Assembly: GCA_050252075.1 (NCBI GenBank) | Contig: JBFWLP010000002.1 | Span: 15,063-79,062 of the forward strand | From: JAAYGT01 sp050252075 | GTDB lineage: Bacteria; Pseudomonadota; Gammaproteobacteria; Burkholderiales; Burkholderiaceae_B | Reading direction: 5' to 3' | DNA: 64,000 bases | In this document: in pieces, positions 9,217 to 17,992 of the stretch | Layout of the letters: the number at the start of each line of letters is the position of its first letter | How positions within the stretch are numbered: the first letter of the stretch is position 1 | Made by a program: the position numbers and the translations under genes | The notes under the pieces: model-generated | Told to the model about the DNA's origin: nothing | Databases searched by the model: none | What the model saw: only the letters and a program-made list of their open reading frames with translations

Positions 9217-9246
9217 TTGCACAACAAAGCTGGAATACGCTAAAAT
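9217..9246 (+). promoter_or_regulatory. Sigma70-type promoter for rpmE2
   Basis: TTGCAC (9217-9222), an 18-nt spacer and TAAAAT (9241-9246) precede a leader of roughly 100 nt before rpmE2. The leader contains a direct repeat of TTGAACGTT at 9296-9304 and 9311-9319. Prediction from sequence only. Confidence 0.55.
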
Positions 9247-9356
9247 TGCCTGTTACCTTGGATACGTTGCTATCGTTTTTACCTGCGTTTAGTGTTTGAA
9301 CGTTGGGTGCTTGAACGTTTGGCTGGCGACCCTAAATTTTCCTACAGGATGAAATA

Positions 9357-9620
9357 ATGAAAGAAGGCATTCACCCCGAATACCGCGAGGTTGTGTTTCT
9401 GGACCAGCAAACGGGCACGAAATTTGTTTCCCGCTCCACTTTGAACAGCCGCGAAACCATCGAACTTGACGGAAAAACCTACCCGCTGTTCAAGTGCGAC
9501 GTTACCTCTGAGTCGCACCCCTTCTACACCGGCGCACAAACCCGCATCGTTGAAACCGGCCGTGTCGAGAAATTCCGCGCCCGTTTCGCCCGCACCGCCG
9601 GCACCGTTCGCAAAGGGTAA
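9357..9620 (+). CDS. rpmE2: 50S ribosomal protein L31 type B
   Basis: The 87-residue bL31 opens MKEGIHPEYREVVFLD and contains the type B signature TYPLFKCDVTSESHPFYTG. Type B L31 lacks the four zinc-binding cysteines of type A, and only one cysteine is present here, so it is the zinc-independent form that can replace zinc-containing L31 during zinc limitation in other bacteria. It appears monocistronic, with its own promoter and a strong terminator. I see no recognisable Zur box. Confidence 0.96.
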   Translation: MKEGIHPEYREVVFLDQQTGTKFVSRSTLNSRETIELDGKTYPLFKCDVTSESHPFYTGAQTRIVETGRVEKFRARFARTAGTVRKG

Positions 9621-9664
9621 TTTCCCCGCAACAGCCAGCAACGCCGGTTTTACCGGTTACGAAC

Positions 9665-9698
9665 ATGAAAAGGCGGCCTCTGTGCCGCCTTTTCATTT
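9665..9698 (+). terminator. Intrinsic terminator after rpmE2
   Basis: A perfect 13-bp stem (ATGAAAAGGCGGC with GCCGCCTTTTCAT) around a 6-nt CTCTGT loop. A-rich and T-rich flanks make it potentially bidirectional. Confidence 0.85.
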
Positions 9699-9723
9699 AA
9701 CATACGGCCATTGTTTGCTTAGC

Positions 9724-11490
9724 GTGCCGCTTGTGTCCCCCAGTACCTCCCGATCCACCCCCGCGCGTCTCACCGCCACCGCCACAGTCAAGCTGTCGCG
9801 GCCGTTTTTGTTTGTCGTCGGCCTGATCTACATCCTGGCCGGTCTGTTTTTCCGGGATCCATGGAAAACCGACGATGTCGTCGGCCTGGCCACCATGATG
9901 ACCGCCGCCCGCGACGCCGGCGATGCGTTTCTGCTGCCGCAGATCGGGGTGCTGGCCCATGCCCAGGACGGCCCGCTGGTTACCTGGATAGGCGCAATCT
10001 GCATCTGGGTGTTTGCCCCTTTCTTCCAGCTGTTCACCACCCCGCTCGACGCCACCATCATTGCCTCGCGGCTGCCCAATTTTCTGTGGTTCGGCCTGCT
10101 GACGGCCTCGGTATGGTACGGCACCTATCTGCTGGGGCGGCGTCCCGAACCTCAGCCGCTGGCGCTACCGTTCGGCGGCGAGCCCACCGTGCGCGACTAC
10201 GGCCGCATGATCGCCGACGCCGCCCTGCTGCTGATCGTGGCCACGGTCGGCATTGTCTGGCGTATGCACGAGACCTCCGAGGTTCCGGCAATCATTGCCT
10301 TTCAGGCGCTGGCCTATTATTCGGTCGCCCGCATGCTGGATCACCCGCTGTCGGGCGCTGTCACGCTGGGCCTGGCCCTGGCGGGGGCGTTGCTGAGCCG
10401 GGGCTTTATCGGCGCCCTGCCCATTGTTCTTGCCGTCCTTTTTATTTTCGCGGCCGACACCGGCCCGCTGCGACGTCAGCGGCGCTGGCTGTGGGTTACG
10501 CTGGCGCTGGTCGTGGCGGCCGGGCTGTCGTGGTGGATACCCGCCACCCGTGCCAGCGAGTACTGGACTGAAAACTGGCTGCACTGGAACCTGAGCTCGT
10601 TCACCTGGCCGCATCTGCCGGAAATGCTCAGCATCCTGCGCGACCTGCCCTGGTTCCTGTGGCCCACCTGGCCGTTCGCGCTGATGGCGCTGTGGCAATG
10701 GCGCGACTGGCTGAAAGCGCCGCATATATGGATTCCACTGATGCTGCTGGTCTGGCCGTTGGTGGTCATGCTTTTTCTGGCCGACGCATTCGAACCCGAA
10801 TACAGCCTCATGGCCGTGCCCGCCGCCGTCCTCGCCGCATTTGCCCTGCCGACGCTGCGACGCGGTGTGGTCAATTCGCTCGACTGGTTTGCCGTCATGT
10901 GTTTCTCACTGACCACAGCCACGGTCTGGCTGGGCTGGATTGCCCTGCAAACCGGCCATCCGGAACAAATCGCGCAAAATATCGCACGCCAGACCACAGG
11001 GTACAACGTCATCATTTCCTGGCCGGCCGTGGCAATTGCCGCGCTGGGTACAGTCGCCTGGGTTCTTTTGGTGCGCTGGCGGCTGCTGACCAAGCCGGCC
11101 GGGCTTTGGCGAGGCACAGTGCTGTCGGCCGGCGGACTGATCGTCACGTGGCTTTTGCTGGTCACCCTGTGGATGCCCGCACTCGATTACGTGCGCAGCT
11201 ATCGCGACGTTTCGGCCCAATTGGCAGCCGCGCTGCAAACCCATCAGCGAGCCAATGAATGCGTGCGCACGCACGGCCTGGGAACCGGGCAGCGGGCCTC
11301 CTTCCTGGTGTTCAACAACATTGATTTCAAGTACGACGCGTCATGCACGCTGGTTGTGCAACAAACCACCAACCATAACCTGGCCGACGGCACGGCCGCA
11401 TTTGCCGGCACAGGAACCGTACTCTGGGTAGGTCGGCGCGGCGCTGACCGGCACGAGGTATTCCGCCTGCTGCGCCTGGGTGCCCAGTGA
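9724..11490 (+). CDS. Membrane glycosyltransferase, ArnT/PMT-like (GT-C fold)
   Basis: A polytopic protein of about 588 residues. It has an early transmembrane segment followed by FRDPWKTDDVVG, the acidic first loop of GT-C glycosyltransferases of the ArnT/PMT (family 39) type, then about ten hydrophobic segments and a soluble periplasmic C-terminal domain. Such enzymes move a sugar from a polyprenyl-phosphate donor to lipid A, protein or another acceptor; the substrate here is unknown. There is no ATG before the first membrane span, so GTG at 9724 or 9733 is the likely start, neither with a good ribosome-binding site. Its stop overlaps the start of the MATE gene by 4 bp. Confidence 0.75.
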   Translation: MPLVSPSTSRSTPARLTATATVKLSRPFLFVVGLIYILAGLFFRDPWKTDDVVGLATMMTAARDAGDAFLLPQIGVLAHAQDGPLVTWIGAICIWVFAPFFQLFTTPLDATIIASRLPNFLWFGLLTASVWYGTYLLGRRPEPQPLALPFGGEPTVRDYGRMIADAALLLIVATVGIVWRMHETSEVPAIIAFQALAYYSVARMLDHPLSGAVTLGLALAGALLSRGFIGALPIVLAVLFIFAADTGPLRRQRRWLWVTLALVVAAGLSWWIPATRASEYWTENWLHWNLSSFTWPHLPEMLSILRDLPWFLWPTWPFALMALWQWRDWLKAPHIWIPLMLLVWPLVVMLFLADAFEPEYSLMAVPAAVLAAFALPTLRRGVVNSLDWFAVMCFSLTTATVWLGWIALQTGHPEQIAQNIARQTTGYNVIISWPAVAIAALGTVAWVLLVRWRLLTKPAGLWRGTVLSAGGLIVTWLLLVTLWMPALDYVRSYRDVSAQLAAALQTHQRANECVRTHGLGTGQRASFLVFNNIDFKYDASCTLVVQQTTNHNLADGTAAFAGTGTVLWVGRRGADRHEVFRLLRLGAQ

Positions 11491-12905
11491 GCACAGCAAC
11501 GCCCGGCCAAGGTTTTCAGGGCTTCAAAAACCAGGCTGTCGAGATCATCAAACAAGCCTGGCCGGTACTGGTCAGCTCGTGGGCAGGCATTATGTTCGGC
11601 GTGATGGACACGGCCATGGCCGGCCATGCCGGTCCGGCCGACCTGCAAGCCATGGCCCTGGCAGTCGCCATCTACATTACGGTCTTCGTGGGGCTGATGG
11701 GCGTCGTCCACGCTCTCATTCCCATCATCGCGCAGCACTTTGGCGCCGGCCGGTTCGCTCAGGTAGGGCGGGCATGGGGCCAGGGCGTATGGCTCGCCCT
11801 GGGCCTGTCGCTGGCAGGGGCGGCAACCATGTTGTTCCCGAATGTGTGGCTCAGTTTGTCGGGCGACATCGATCCGGTGGTTTACGACGGCATTACCTGG
11901 TACCTGCGCGCCCTGGTCTTTGCCTTGCCGGGCGCCCTGCTGTTTCGCACGATCTACGCGCTGGGCTCGGCGGTATCGCGCCCCAAACCGGTCATGTATA
12001 TCAACCTGGCCAGCGTCGCCTTCAAATTGTTTTTCAACTGGGTATTCATCTTCGGAAAACTGGGCTTTCCCGCCCTCGGTGCTCCCGGTGCGGGCTTGTC
12101 GACGGCCGTCGTTTCCTGGCTCACCCTGGCCGCCGGCATCGTCGTCGTGCGCCGCACCCCCTATTTCTCCCGCTTCAGCTTGCGTATAGGGCGCCCGCAG
12201 TGGAACGACCAGAAAGAGCTGCTGCGTCTGGGGCTACCCATGGGGGGATCCTACCTTATTGAGGTGGCGGCTTTCACATTCATGGCCTTGCTGGTGGCGC
12301 AAAGCGGCATGTTTGTCACCGGCGGCCACCAGATCATGGCCAACCTGAGCGCTCTGAGCTACATGATGCCCATGGCGCTGGGTATCGCCACCGCGTCACT
12401 GACCGCGCAGGCCATTGGTGCAGGCAATTTGCCTCTGGCCCGACTCACCGGACGGGCCGGCATTGTGCTGGTTTTCCTGGGTGCAGCGCTGACCGCCCTG
12501 CTGGTGATTGCATTCAAAGGGCCTATCCTGGCCATGTATACCAACGACGCCCAGGTAGCCGCGGTTGCCGCCGCCTTGTTGCAGCTGCTGCCGTGGTTTC
12601 ATTTATGCGACAGCATGCAGTGCATAGGCTCGTATCTGTTGCGCGCCTACAAAGTGGCGGTGGTACCGCTGCTGCTGCAAATCGTGGCGCTTACCGGATT
12701 CGGGCTGGTGGGCGGCTGGTGGCTGGCCTATGGGCCCGGCGCAGGTAGTTTGATGCCGGTGCTGAACCGCGTTGCGCCCGGCGCACCGGCCGGTGCGGGC
12801 GCCATGTGGTTTATGGCCATGTTGGGCCTGGGGCTGTCGGCAATGCTGCTTTTTGTATGGTACCGCCACGTGGTAAACCGGGCGGCGCGAAAGCTCACGC
12901 ACTAA
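11487..12905 (+). CDS. MATE family efflux transporter
   Basis: A 472-residue, 12-helix MATE-type cation/drug antiporter. IIKQAWPVLVSSWAGIMFGVMDTAMAGHAG is the typical first helix region, with the second half repeating the pattern (LRLGLPMGGSYLIEVAAFTFMALL; IGAGNLPLARL). The GTG start sits in a GTGA overlap with the glycosyltransferase stop, so the two are translationally coupled. The substrate cannot be told; pairing with a glycosyltransferase leaves open a role in envelope precursor export rather than drug efflux. Its end overlaps convergent argE by 11 bp. Confidence 0.88.
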   Translation: MSTATPGQGFQGFKNQAVEIIKQAWPVLVSSWAGIMFGVMDTAMAGHAGPADLQAMALAVAIYITVFVGLMGVVHALIPIIAQHFGAGRFAQVGRAWGQGVWLALGLSLAGAATMLFPNVWLSLSGDIDPVVYDGITWYLRALVFALPGALLFRTIYALGSAVSRPKPVMYINLASVAFKLFFNWVFIFGKLGFPALGAPGAGLSTAVVSWLTLAAGIVVVRRTPYFSRFSLRIGRPQWNDQKELLRLGLPMGGSYLIEVAAFTFMALLVAQSGMFVTGGHQIMANLSALSYMMPMALGIATASLTAQAIGAGNLPLARLTGRAGIVLVFLGAALTALLVIAFKGPILAMYTNDAQVAAVAAALLQLLPWFHLCDSMQCIGSYLLRAYKVAVVPLLLQIVALTGFGLVGGWWLAYGPGAGSLMPVLNRVAPGAPAGAGAMWFMAMLGLGLSAMLLFVWYRHVVNRAARKLTH

Positions 12906-14076
12906 CCTGCGTTAAGACCAGGGCACGCAGAAAGCGCTCACACTGATCCAGCTGATCGAGCTCGACATATTCATCGGGGCGATGCGCCTGCTCGATGCTG
13001 CCCGGACCGCAGATCACCGATGGAACGCCGGCCTGCTGAAACAGGCCCGCTTCGGTGGCATAGGCCACTTTGCGAACCTGGGAATCGTGTGTCAGGGCAC
13101 GCACCAGCTGCGTGACGGCCGCCTGCTCAAGCGCGTCGAGCCCCGGGGCCCGGGCCAGGCGCTGCAATTCGACGCGGCCGTCGGGTGTTTCGGCCCGCAA
13201 CGCCGGCTCAATGGCCGTGGTAATGCAGTGCTCGATGCGGCGCTGGATATCGTCGGGATTCATGCCCGGCAGATTGCGGTATTCGAACTCGAACTCGCAT
13301 AGGTCGGGCACGGTGTTCAATGCAATGCCGCCACGTATCATGCTGGTCTGCAAGGTGGTGAAGGGCACATCGAACGCGTTGTCGTAAGGCCCGTTGCGTT
13401 TGTAGCCATCGGCAATATCCCGAATGGCGCAGATCAGGCGGGCGGCGTGTTCGATGGCATTCGCGCCCTGCGGCGTCAGCGAGGAATGCGCCGCCCGGCC
13501 ATGAACCCGGCACCGGTACACGTTGATCCCTTTGTGGGCCACAATCGTTCGCATGCTGGTGGGCTCGCCGACCACGCAACCGGCCGGCGAAACCCCGCGG
13601 GCCTGCAAATCGTGAATAAGCCTGGGCGCGCCCACGCAGCCAACCTCTTCATCGTAGGAAAACGCCAGATGCAAGGGATGCTTCAGGCGTGCCGCCAGCA
13701 TCTCGGGCACCAGGTGCAACACGACGCCAAGGAAGCCTTTCATGTCGCAGGCACCCCGCCCGTACAGCCTGCCATCGCGCACCTGGGCACGAAACGGATC
13801 ACTGGACCATTGCTGGCCGTCGACGGGAACGACGTCGGTGTGTCCGGACAGCACCAGCCCCCCGGTCGTCTGCCCCGTTGCGCACGGCAGGGTGGCAAAC
13901 AGGTTCGCCTTTGCGCCGGTATCGTCATGGGTTAATACACACGACACACCCAGACCCTCCAGATACTGCCGCACATCGTCGATCAGCGACAAATTCGACT
14001 CCCGGCTGGTGGTGTCGTAGCCGATCAGGCGCATTGCCCAGTCAAGTGCCGTTTGCGGATGCATCGAAGTTGGCAT
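12895..14076 (-). CDS. argE: Acetylornithine deacetylase
   Basis: The 393-residue M20-family zinc hydrolase removes the acetyl group from N-acetylornithine in arginine synthesis. Metal and catalytic residues are visible: His79 and Asp81 (SGHTDVVPV), Asp111 (GACDMKGF) and Glu143-Glu144 (YDEEVGC). GEPTSM and HKGINVYRCRVHGRAAHSS match ArgE better than DapE or carboxypeptidase G2. No other arg gene is adjacent. Substrate assignment within M20 is fairly but not fully secure. Confidence 0.88.
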   Translation of the reverse strand: MPTSMHPQTALDWAMRLIGYDTTSRESNLSLIDDVRQYLEGLGVSCVLTHDDTGAKANLFATLPCATGQTTGGLVLSGHTDVVPVDGQQWSSDPFRAQVRDGRLYGRGACDMKGFLGVVLHLVPEMLAARLKHPLHLAFSYDEEVGCVGAPRLIHDLQARGVSPAGCVVGEPTSMRTIVAHKGINVYRCRVHGRAAHSSLTPQGANAIEHAARLICAIRDIADGYKRNGPYDNAFDVPFTTLQTSMIRGGIALNTVPDLCEFEFEYRNLPGMNPDDIQRRIEHCITTAIEPALRAETPDGRVELQRLARAPGLDALEQAAVTQLVRALTHDSQVRKVAYATEAGLFQQAGVPSVICGPGSIEQAHRPDEYVELDQLDQCERFLRALVLTQVSA

Positions 14077-14122
14077 GAAAGCTCACAAAGGTTGGGTTGG
14101 GCGGTCGCTGCTGCGGCCGGCC

Positions 14123-15394
14123 TTACGGCCGCCCACCGGCGTGATAAATATAATCGCGCCGCCACGGATACGCGATATCCGAAGGATAATCCAGCTCATC
14201 GGACCGACCCGCCCCTCGGGGTTGAGCCAACACTTGATGCAAGGCTATCCATCCGTGCTCAAAGCCCATGGCACACCCGGCCAGATACATACGATACGCG
14301 CGTAACGAGCGCTCTCCCTGCTCGCCCTGCGCCAGCGTTTTGCCGGCCTGGGGCAGGCAGGCTTCAAGGGCATCGCTCCATGCCCATAGCGTACGTGCAT
14401 AATGCGGCCGCAAATTTTCGACGTCCAGGTCCTCAAGACCGCCCTCAGCCAGATGGCGCATGACATGGCTGATATGCGTGAGCTCGCCGCCCGGAAAAAT
14501 GTATTTTTCAATGAACTCGCCCATGCCCGCTCCGAGCTCGGCGTTATCGACACCGCCGGCGGTGATGCCGTGGTTCATCACCAGGCCGCCTGGACGCACC
14601 AGCCGACGCAATTTGGCGAAATAGCCCGTGAGCTGGGCACGCCCCACATGCTCGAACATGCCGACCGAGGCAATTTTGTCGAACGGCGTGCTTTCGTCGA
14701 GCTTGCGATAATCGAGCAATTCCATGCGCACCCTGCCCTGCAAGCCTTTTTCCTGGATCAGGCGGTTAACGTGGGCATGCTGATTCTTCGACAGGGTGAT
14801 ACCGGTGGCGTCTACCCCGTAATGTTCCGCCGCCCAAAGCAACAAACCGCCCCAGCCCGCCCCCACATCGAGGAAGCGCTCACCCGCTTGCAGGCGCAAT
14901 TTTCGGCAAATGTGATCCAGCTTGGCCTCCTGGGCCTGCGCCAGCGACATGTCGGGCCGGCGGTAATAGGCGCAGGAATACACACGGCGCGGATCAAGCC
15001 ACAAGGCGTAAAAATCGTCGGACAAATCGTAATGGAACTGGATCTGTCGCGCGTCGCGCTCGATCGAGTGGCGCCATACCGACACCAGGCGCCGGATCAG
15101 CTCGGTGAACCGCCCCACCCGCGCCGCCTCGATGGGCGAACCCGGCAGTATCGCCGACGCCACCGTCATCAGGTCGCGCATGGAACCTTCGACCTCAAAG
15201 CGCCCTTCGACGTAGTCTTCGCCCAGCACACCCACCTGCCCCGATGCCAGATGGCCCAGTGTGGCAAGGTCTTTCACCGTAATGCGAACCGCCGGATTCG
15301 CCGCCCCCCCTGTAGACCCGTCGGGTAAAGCAAGCTGCACTTTCACAGGCAGGGATTCCAGTTTTTTTTCCACAGCTGACAGAACCGCACTCAA
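14123..15394 (-). CDS. cfa: Cyclopropane-fatty-acyl-phospholipid synthase family methyltransferase
   Basis: The 423-residue protein has an N-terminal lipid-binding region and a C-terminal SAM methyltransferase domain. Motifs are FHYDLSDDFYALWLD, YSCAYY, FLDVGAGWGGLLLWAAEHYG (SAM site) and EFIEKYIFPGGELTH. CFA synthase methylates double bonds of membrane phospholipid acyl chains, usually in stationary phase or stress. A 7-bp GC hairpin spans the stop codon (14113-14132) but lacks a U-tract. It is divergent from the Bcr-type gene. Confidence 0.92.
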   Translation of the reverse strand: MSAVLSAVEKKLESLPVKVQLALPDGSTGGAANPAVRITVKDLATLGHLASGQVGVLGEDYVEGRFEVEGSMRDLMTVASAILPGSPIEAARVGRFTELIRRLVSVWRHSIERDARQIQFHYDLSDDFYALWLDPRRVYSCAYYRRPDMSLAQAQEAKLDHICRKLRLQAGERFLDVGAGWGGLLLWAAEHYGVDATGITLSKNQHAHVNRLIQEKGLQGRVRMELLDYRKLDESTPFDKIASVGMFEHVGRAQLTGYFAKLRRLVRPGGLVMNHGITAGGVDNAELGAGMGEFIEKYIFPGGELTHISHVMRHLAEGGLEDLDVENLRPHYARTLWAWSDALEACLPQAGKTLAQGEQGERSLRAYRMYLAGCAMGFEHGWIALHQVLAQPRGAGRSDELDYPSDIAYPWRRDYIYHAGGRP

Positions 15395-15529
15395 AGCATA
15401 CCTCCCCAGTGTTGAAAATCGCCATGGACAAAGATAGTGCCATAGAACCCCTGAAAAAGGAACGCTACAAACCGCTTACGTCACGCTTATCCGTGCTAAG
15501 ATCGGCCAACCCGCCGTCTACCTGTCTTC

Positions 15530-16726
15530 ATGCCTTCCTCATCCCGCACACTTACCACCATCCCCCCGTGGCTTGTTCTTATGGGCATGCTCACTGCCCT
15601 GGGGCCGCTGGCCATCGACATGTACCTGCCGGCGTTTCCGGCGATCGCAACCGGGCTGAATGCCACGCAAGGGCAAGTGGAACGCACCCTGGCCGGGTAC
15701 CTTCTGGGGCTGGCACTGGCCCAGCTTTTCTACGGCCCCGTGGCCGACCGCTTCGGACGCAAGCTGCCTTTGCTTGTCGGTCTGTGCATTTTCCTTGCCG
15801 CCTCGATCGGGTGCGCCTTCGCCTCGTCGATTGACCAGCTGGCGTTCTGGCGCACGGTGCAGGCATTCGGCGGCGCCGCCGGCCTGGTCATACCACGCGC
15901 TGTAATACGCGACAACTACGACACACGCGATGCCTCGAAAGCCTTGTCAATCCTGTTGCTGGTGATGGGCGTCACACCCATACTGGCCCCCCTGCTGGGC
16001 GGCCAGGTTCTGGCCTACGGCAGCTGGCGCGGCATTTTCGCCATCATGGCCGTCGCAGCGCTGGCATTGCTGGCAACGTCGTGGCGATTCATGAAGGAAA
16101 CCCTGCCGCCCGAGAAAAAAATACTTTTGCGCCCGGGAAACATCTGGCGCAATTACACGGGCCTTTTACGCCACAGGAAATTTGTCTGTTTCACGCTTTC
16201 CGGCGGGTTTGGCTCGGCGGGCATGTTTGCCTACATCGCCGGATCACCGCGTGTCTTTATCGAAATTTTCCAGATTGATGCGCGCTACTTCGGTTTTTTC
16301 TTCGGCACCAACGCCGCAGCGCTCATCCTGGCATCCCAAGTCAGCGCCAGGCTGCTCAATCGCTACAGCCCCGAAACCCTGCTTCGGGCTTCCCAGAAAG
16401 CCCTGCTGGTCATGGCCTGCGCAGGCGTTCTGTTGACACTGGCCGGCGGGCTGACCCTGCCGTGGCTCATGATTTGCCTGGTCGGCTATATGGGAAGCCA
16501 GGGCTTTGTAAACCCTAACGCCGCCGCACTGGCGCTAAGCGAGCAGGGCCATCGGCTGGGGGCGGCGTCGGCCCTGATGGGCGCCATGCAAATGACCTGC
16601 GGGGCCCTGGCCGGTGTGGCCGTCAGCCTGTGGCTGGCGCCGACTCCGCTGCCGCTTACCGGGGTGCTGGCGGCGTGTGCCGCCCTGTCGTGGCTGTTTG
16701 GCCGCATGGCACTTCGCAGGGCTTGA
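15530..16726 (+). CDS. Bcr/CflA family MFS multidrug exporter
   Basis: A 398-residue, 12-helix major-facilitator protein with the Bcr/CflA signature AIDMYLPAFPAI in helix 1, the MFS loop motif GPVADRFGRK near residue 72, and RAVIRDNYD at the end of helix 4. This DHA1 subgroup exports drugs such as bicyclomycin, florfenicol or sulfonamide-type compounds, so it is an intrinsic efflux candidate; the substrate is unknown. A weak TAAGAT -10 element at 15497-15502 precedes it. The downstream rpmB promoter overlaps its stop codon. Confidence 0.9.
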   Translation: MPSSSRTLTTIPPWLVLMGMLTALGPLAIDMYLPAFPAIATGLNATQGQVERTLAGYLLGLALAQLFYGPVADRFGRKLPLLVGLCIFLAASIGCAFASSIDQLAFWRTVQAFGGAAGLVIPRAVIRDNYDTRDASKALSILLLVMGVTPILAPLLGGQVLAYGSWRGIFAIMAVAALALLATSWRFMKETLPPEKKILLRPGNIWRNYTGLLRHRKFVCFTLSGGFGSAGMFAYIAGSPRVFIEIFQIDARYFGFFFGTNAAALILASQVSARLLNRYSPETLLRASQKALLVMACAGVLLTLAGGLTLPWLMICLVGYMGSQGFVNPNAAALALSEQGHRLGAASALMGAMQMTCGALAGVAVSLWLAPTPLPLTGVLAACAALSWLFGRMALRRA

Positions 16727-16752
16727 TATCAAGCCTGATTTCATAGTAGAAT
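16723..16752 (+). promoter_or_regulatory. Promoter of rpmB-rpmG
   Basis: TTGATA (16723-16728), an 18-nt spacer and TAGAAT (16747-16752). The -35 element overlaps the stop codon of the preceding exporter gene. It leaves a leader of about 135 nt before rpmB, long for a ribosomal protein operon, but no folded element was recognised in it. Confidence 0.65.
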
Positions 16753-16896
16753 GCTTGGCTTTACGGCAAAACTAAAAGCAAACTGGCTTTGGCAGCCACG
16801 TACCGCAAGGCGCAATGCAAGCGCAGTGGCTTGTGGTGGCGGGGTGGTACAGCATCAGTTCCTTGCTTTGCAACCAGAATTTTAAGGGGTATGACC

Positions 16897-17133
16897 ATGG
16901 CACGCGTATGCCAAGTTACCGGCAAAGGCCCAATGGTGGGCAACAATGTTTCGCACGCTAACAACAAAACCAAGCGTCGTTTTCTTCCTAACTTGCAATC
17001 GCGTCGCTTTTGGGTAGAAAGCGAAAACCGCTGGGTTCGCCTGCGTGTTTCCACCAAAGCGTTGCGCACGATCGACAAGAACGGCATCGATGTCGTGCTG
17101 GCCGACCTGCGCGCCCGCGGCGAACTGGCTTAA
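16897..17133 (+). CDS. rpmB: 50S ribosomal protein L28
   Basis: The 78-residue bL28 starts MARVCQVTGKGPMVGNNVSHANN, the conserved N-terminus, followed by RRFLPNLQSRRFWV. The strong AAGGGG at 16884-16889 sits 7 nt before this ATG but only 1 nt before the ATG two codons upstream, which decides the start. It forms an operon with rpmG 31 nt downstream, as in most proteobacteria. Confidence 0.97.
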   Translation: MARVCQVTGKGPMVGNNVSHANNKTKRRFLPNLQSRRFWVESENRWVRLRVSTKALRTIDKNGIDVVLADLRARGELA

Positions 17134-17164
17134 GCCACGCTAGCCAACTCACAAGGAGCTCATC

Positions 17165-17332
17165 ATGGCAAAAGGCATTCGCGAGAAAATCAAACTCGAA
17201 TCCACTGCTGGTACGGGTCACTTCTATACCACGACCAAAAACAAACGTAACATGCCCGAGAAAATGCTGATCAAGAAATTTGATCCCGTTGCTCGCAAAC
17301 ACGTTGATTACAAAGAAACCAAGCTGAAGTAA
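17165..17332 (+). CDS. rpmG: 50S ribosomal protein L33
   Basis: A 55-codon gene. It encodes MAKGIREKIKLESTAGTGHF, then YTTTKNKR, and ends KHVDYKETKLK, the complete bL33 of the cysteine-free type. AAGGAG at 17153-17158 is 6 nt before the ATG. It follows rpmB and is closed by a strong intrinsic terminator about 100 nt downstream. Confidence 0.97.
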   Translation: MAKGIREKIKLESTAGTGHFYTTTKNKRNMPEKMLIKKFDPVARKHVDYKETKLK

Positions 17333-17430
17333 ATTCGTGGCGCAGGTGCGCGGTATCGCCTGGCTCGGCTCGCCCCGGCTTCGCGCTCAGGTAGTATCAA
17401 CCCGCCCTGCCCATTGATTTACCCGCTTGA

Positions 17431-17468
17431 AAAAAACCCGCTGCTCAACTCTGAACAGCGGGTTTTTT
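17431..17468 (+). terminator. Intrinsic terminator of rpmB-rpmG
   Basis: AAAAAACCCGCTG pairs with CAGCGGGTTTTTT around a 12-nt loop, giving a 13-bp stem that ends in a T-run. The A-tract on the other side means it could also act on the minus strand. Confidence 0.88.
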
Positions 17469-17509
17469 AACGCCCGAAACAGCCCCGTGTCCGAAGCCTG
17501 CCGGGCTGA

Positions 17510-17830
17510 TCAGCCCCCGATACGGATCACGGGTTCGATCACAATGATCGGCCGTCTGTCCGGGTAAACAGATACCCTGTGGTCACGATGCCGGTCATAC
17601 CGGTAATCGTGCGCCTTCTTGCACTTGCGCTCGATTTTGTAATCGCCGTTGCGCTTGTACTCGCGGGTGACGCGGCAGTGCCCGTCACGATACGAGCGCT
17701 TGTGGTCATCATTCCACACACGATAATAGCGATCGCGATCACGCCGGTCGCTCTCCCACCAGGAATCCGCAGCACTCAGCGACGGCACCAGGCAGGCCGC
17801 TGCCAATACCATCGTGGAAAACACTTTCAT
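17510..17830 (-). CDS. Small secreted protein rich in Arg, Asp and Tyr, function unknown
   Basis: A 106-residue protein. MKVFSTMVLAAACLVPSLSAAD is a clear Sec signal peptide cut near residue 20. The mature part is highly charged (SDRRDRDRYYRVWNDD, YRYDRHRDHR), has exactly two cysteines (GHCRV, ERKCKK) that could form a disulfide, and ends in the hydrophobic IIVIEPVIRIGG. The start follows GGAGAAGG; a longer in-frame version would lose the signal peptide. I do not recognise the family. The alternation of D, R and Y resembles other small periplasmic proteins of uncertain role. Confidence 0.75.
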   Translation of the reverse strand: MKVFSTMVLAAACLVPSLSAADSWWESDRRDRDRYYRVWNDDHKRSYRDGHCRVTREYKRNGDYKIERKCKKAHDYRYDRHRDHRVSVYPDRRPIIVIEPVIRIGG

Positions 17831-17934
17831 AACCTTCTCCTGCGTACATTGACACCCGCGAGTGTATTGCCTTGCCGGTGACAAATTCGTTCCAAGCCAT
17901 AGCAAGTTTTATCAGACGGTTTCAAAAACTTCGC

Positions 17935-17963
17935 TTTACCCCCGCATGCATCCACGGTATGAT
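17935..17963 (+). promoter_or_regulatory. Promoter of the YjfB-like gene
   Basis: TTTACC (17935-17940), a 17-nt spacer and TATGAT (17958-17963) lie 29 nt before the start codon of the downstream gene. Sequence prediction only. Confidence 0.5.
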
Positions 17964-17992
17964 TGACTCCCAATTACATCTGGGAGCGCATA

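Noticed and set aside
9466..9723. Upstream in-frame extension of the glycosyltransferase through rpmE2
   Set aside because: It would read rpmE2 in another frame and cross its terminator. It has no homology to the GT-C family.
14113..14132. GC hairpin spanning the cfa stop codon as a terminator
   Set aside because: The 7-bp stem is perfect but no U-tract follows on either strand, so intrinsic termination is not supported.
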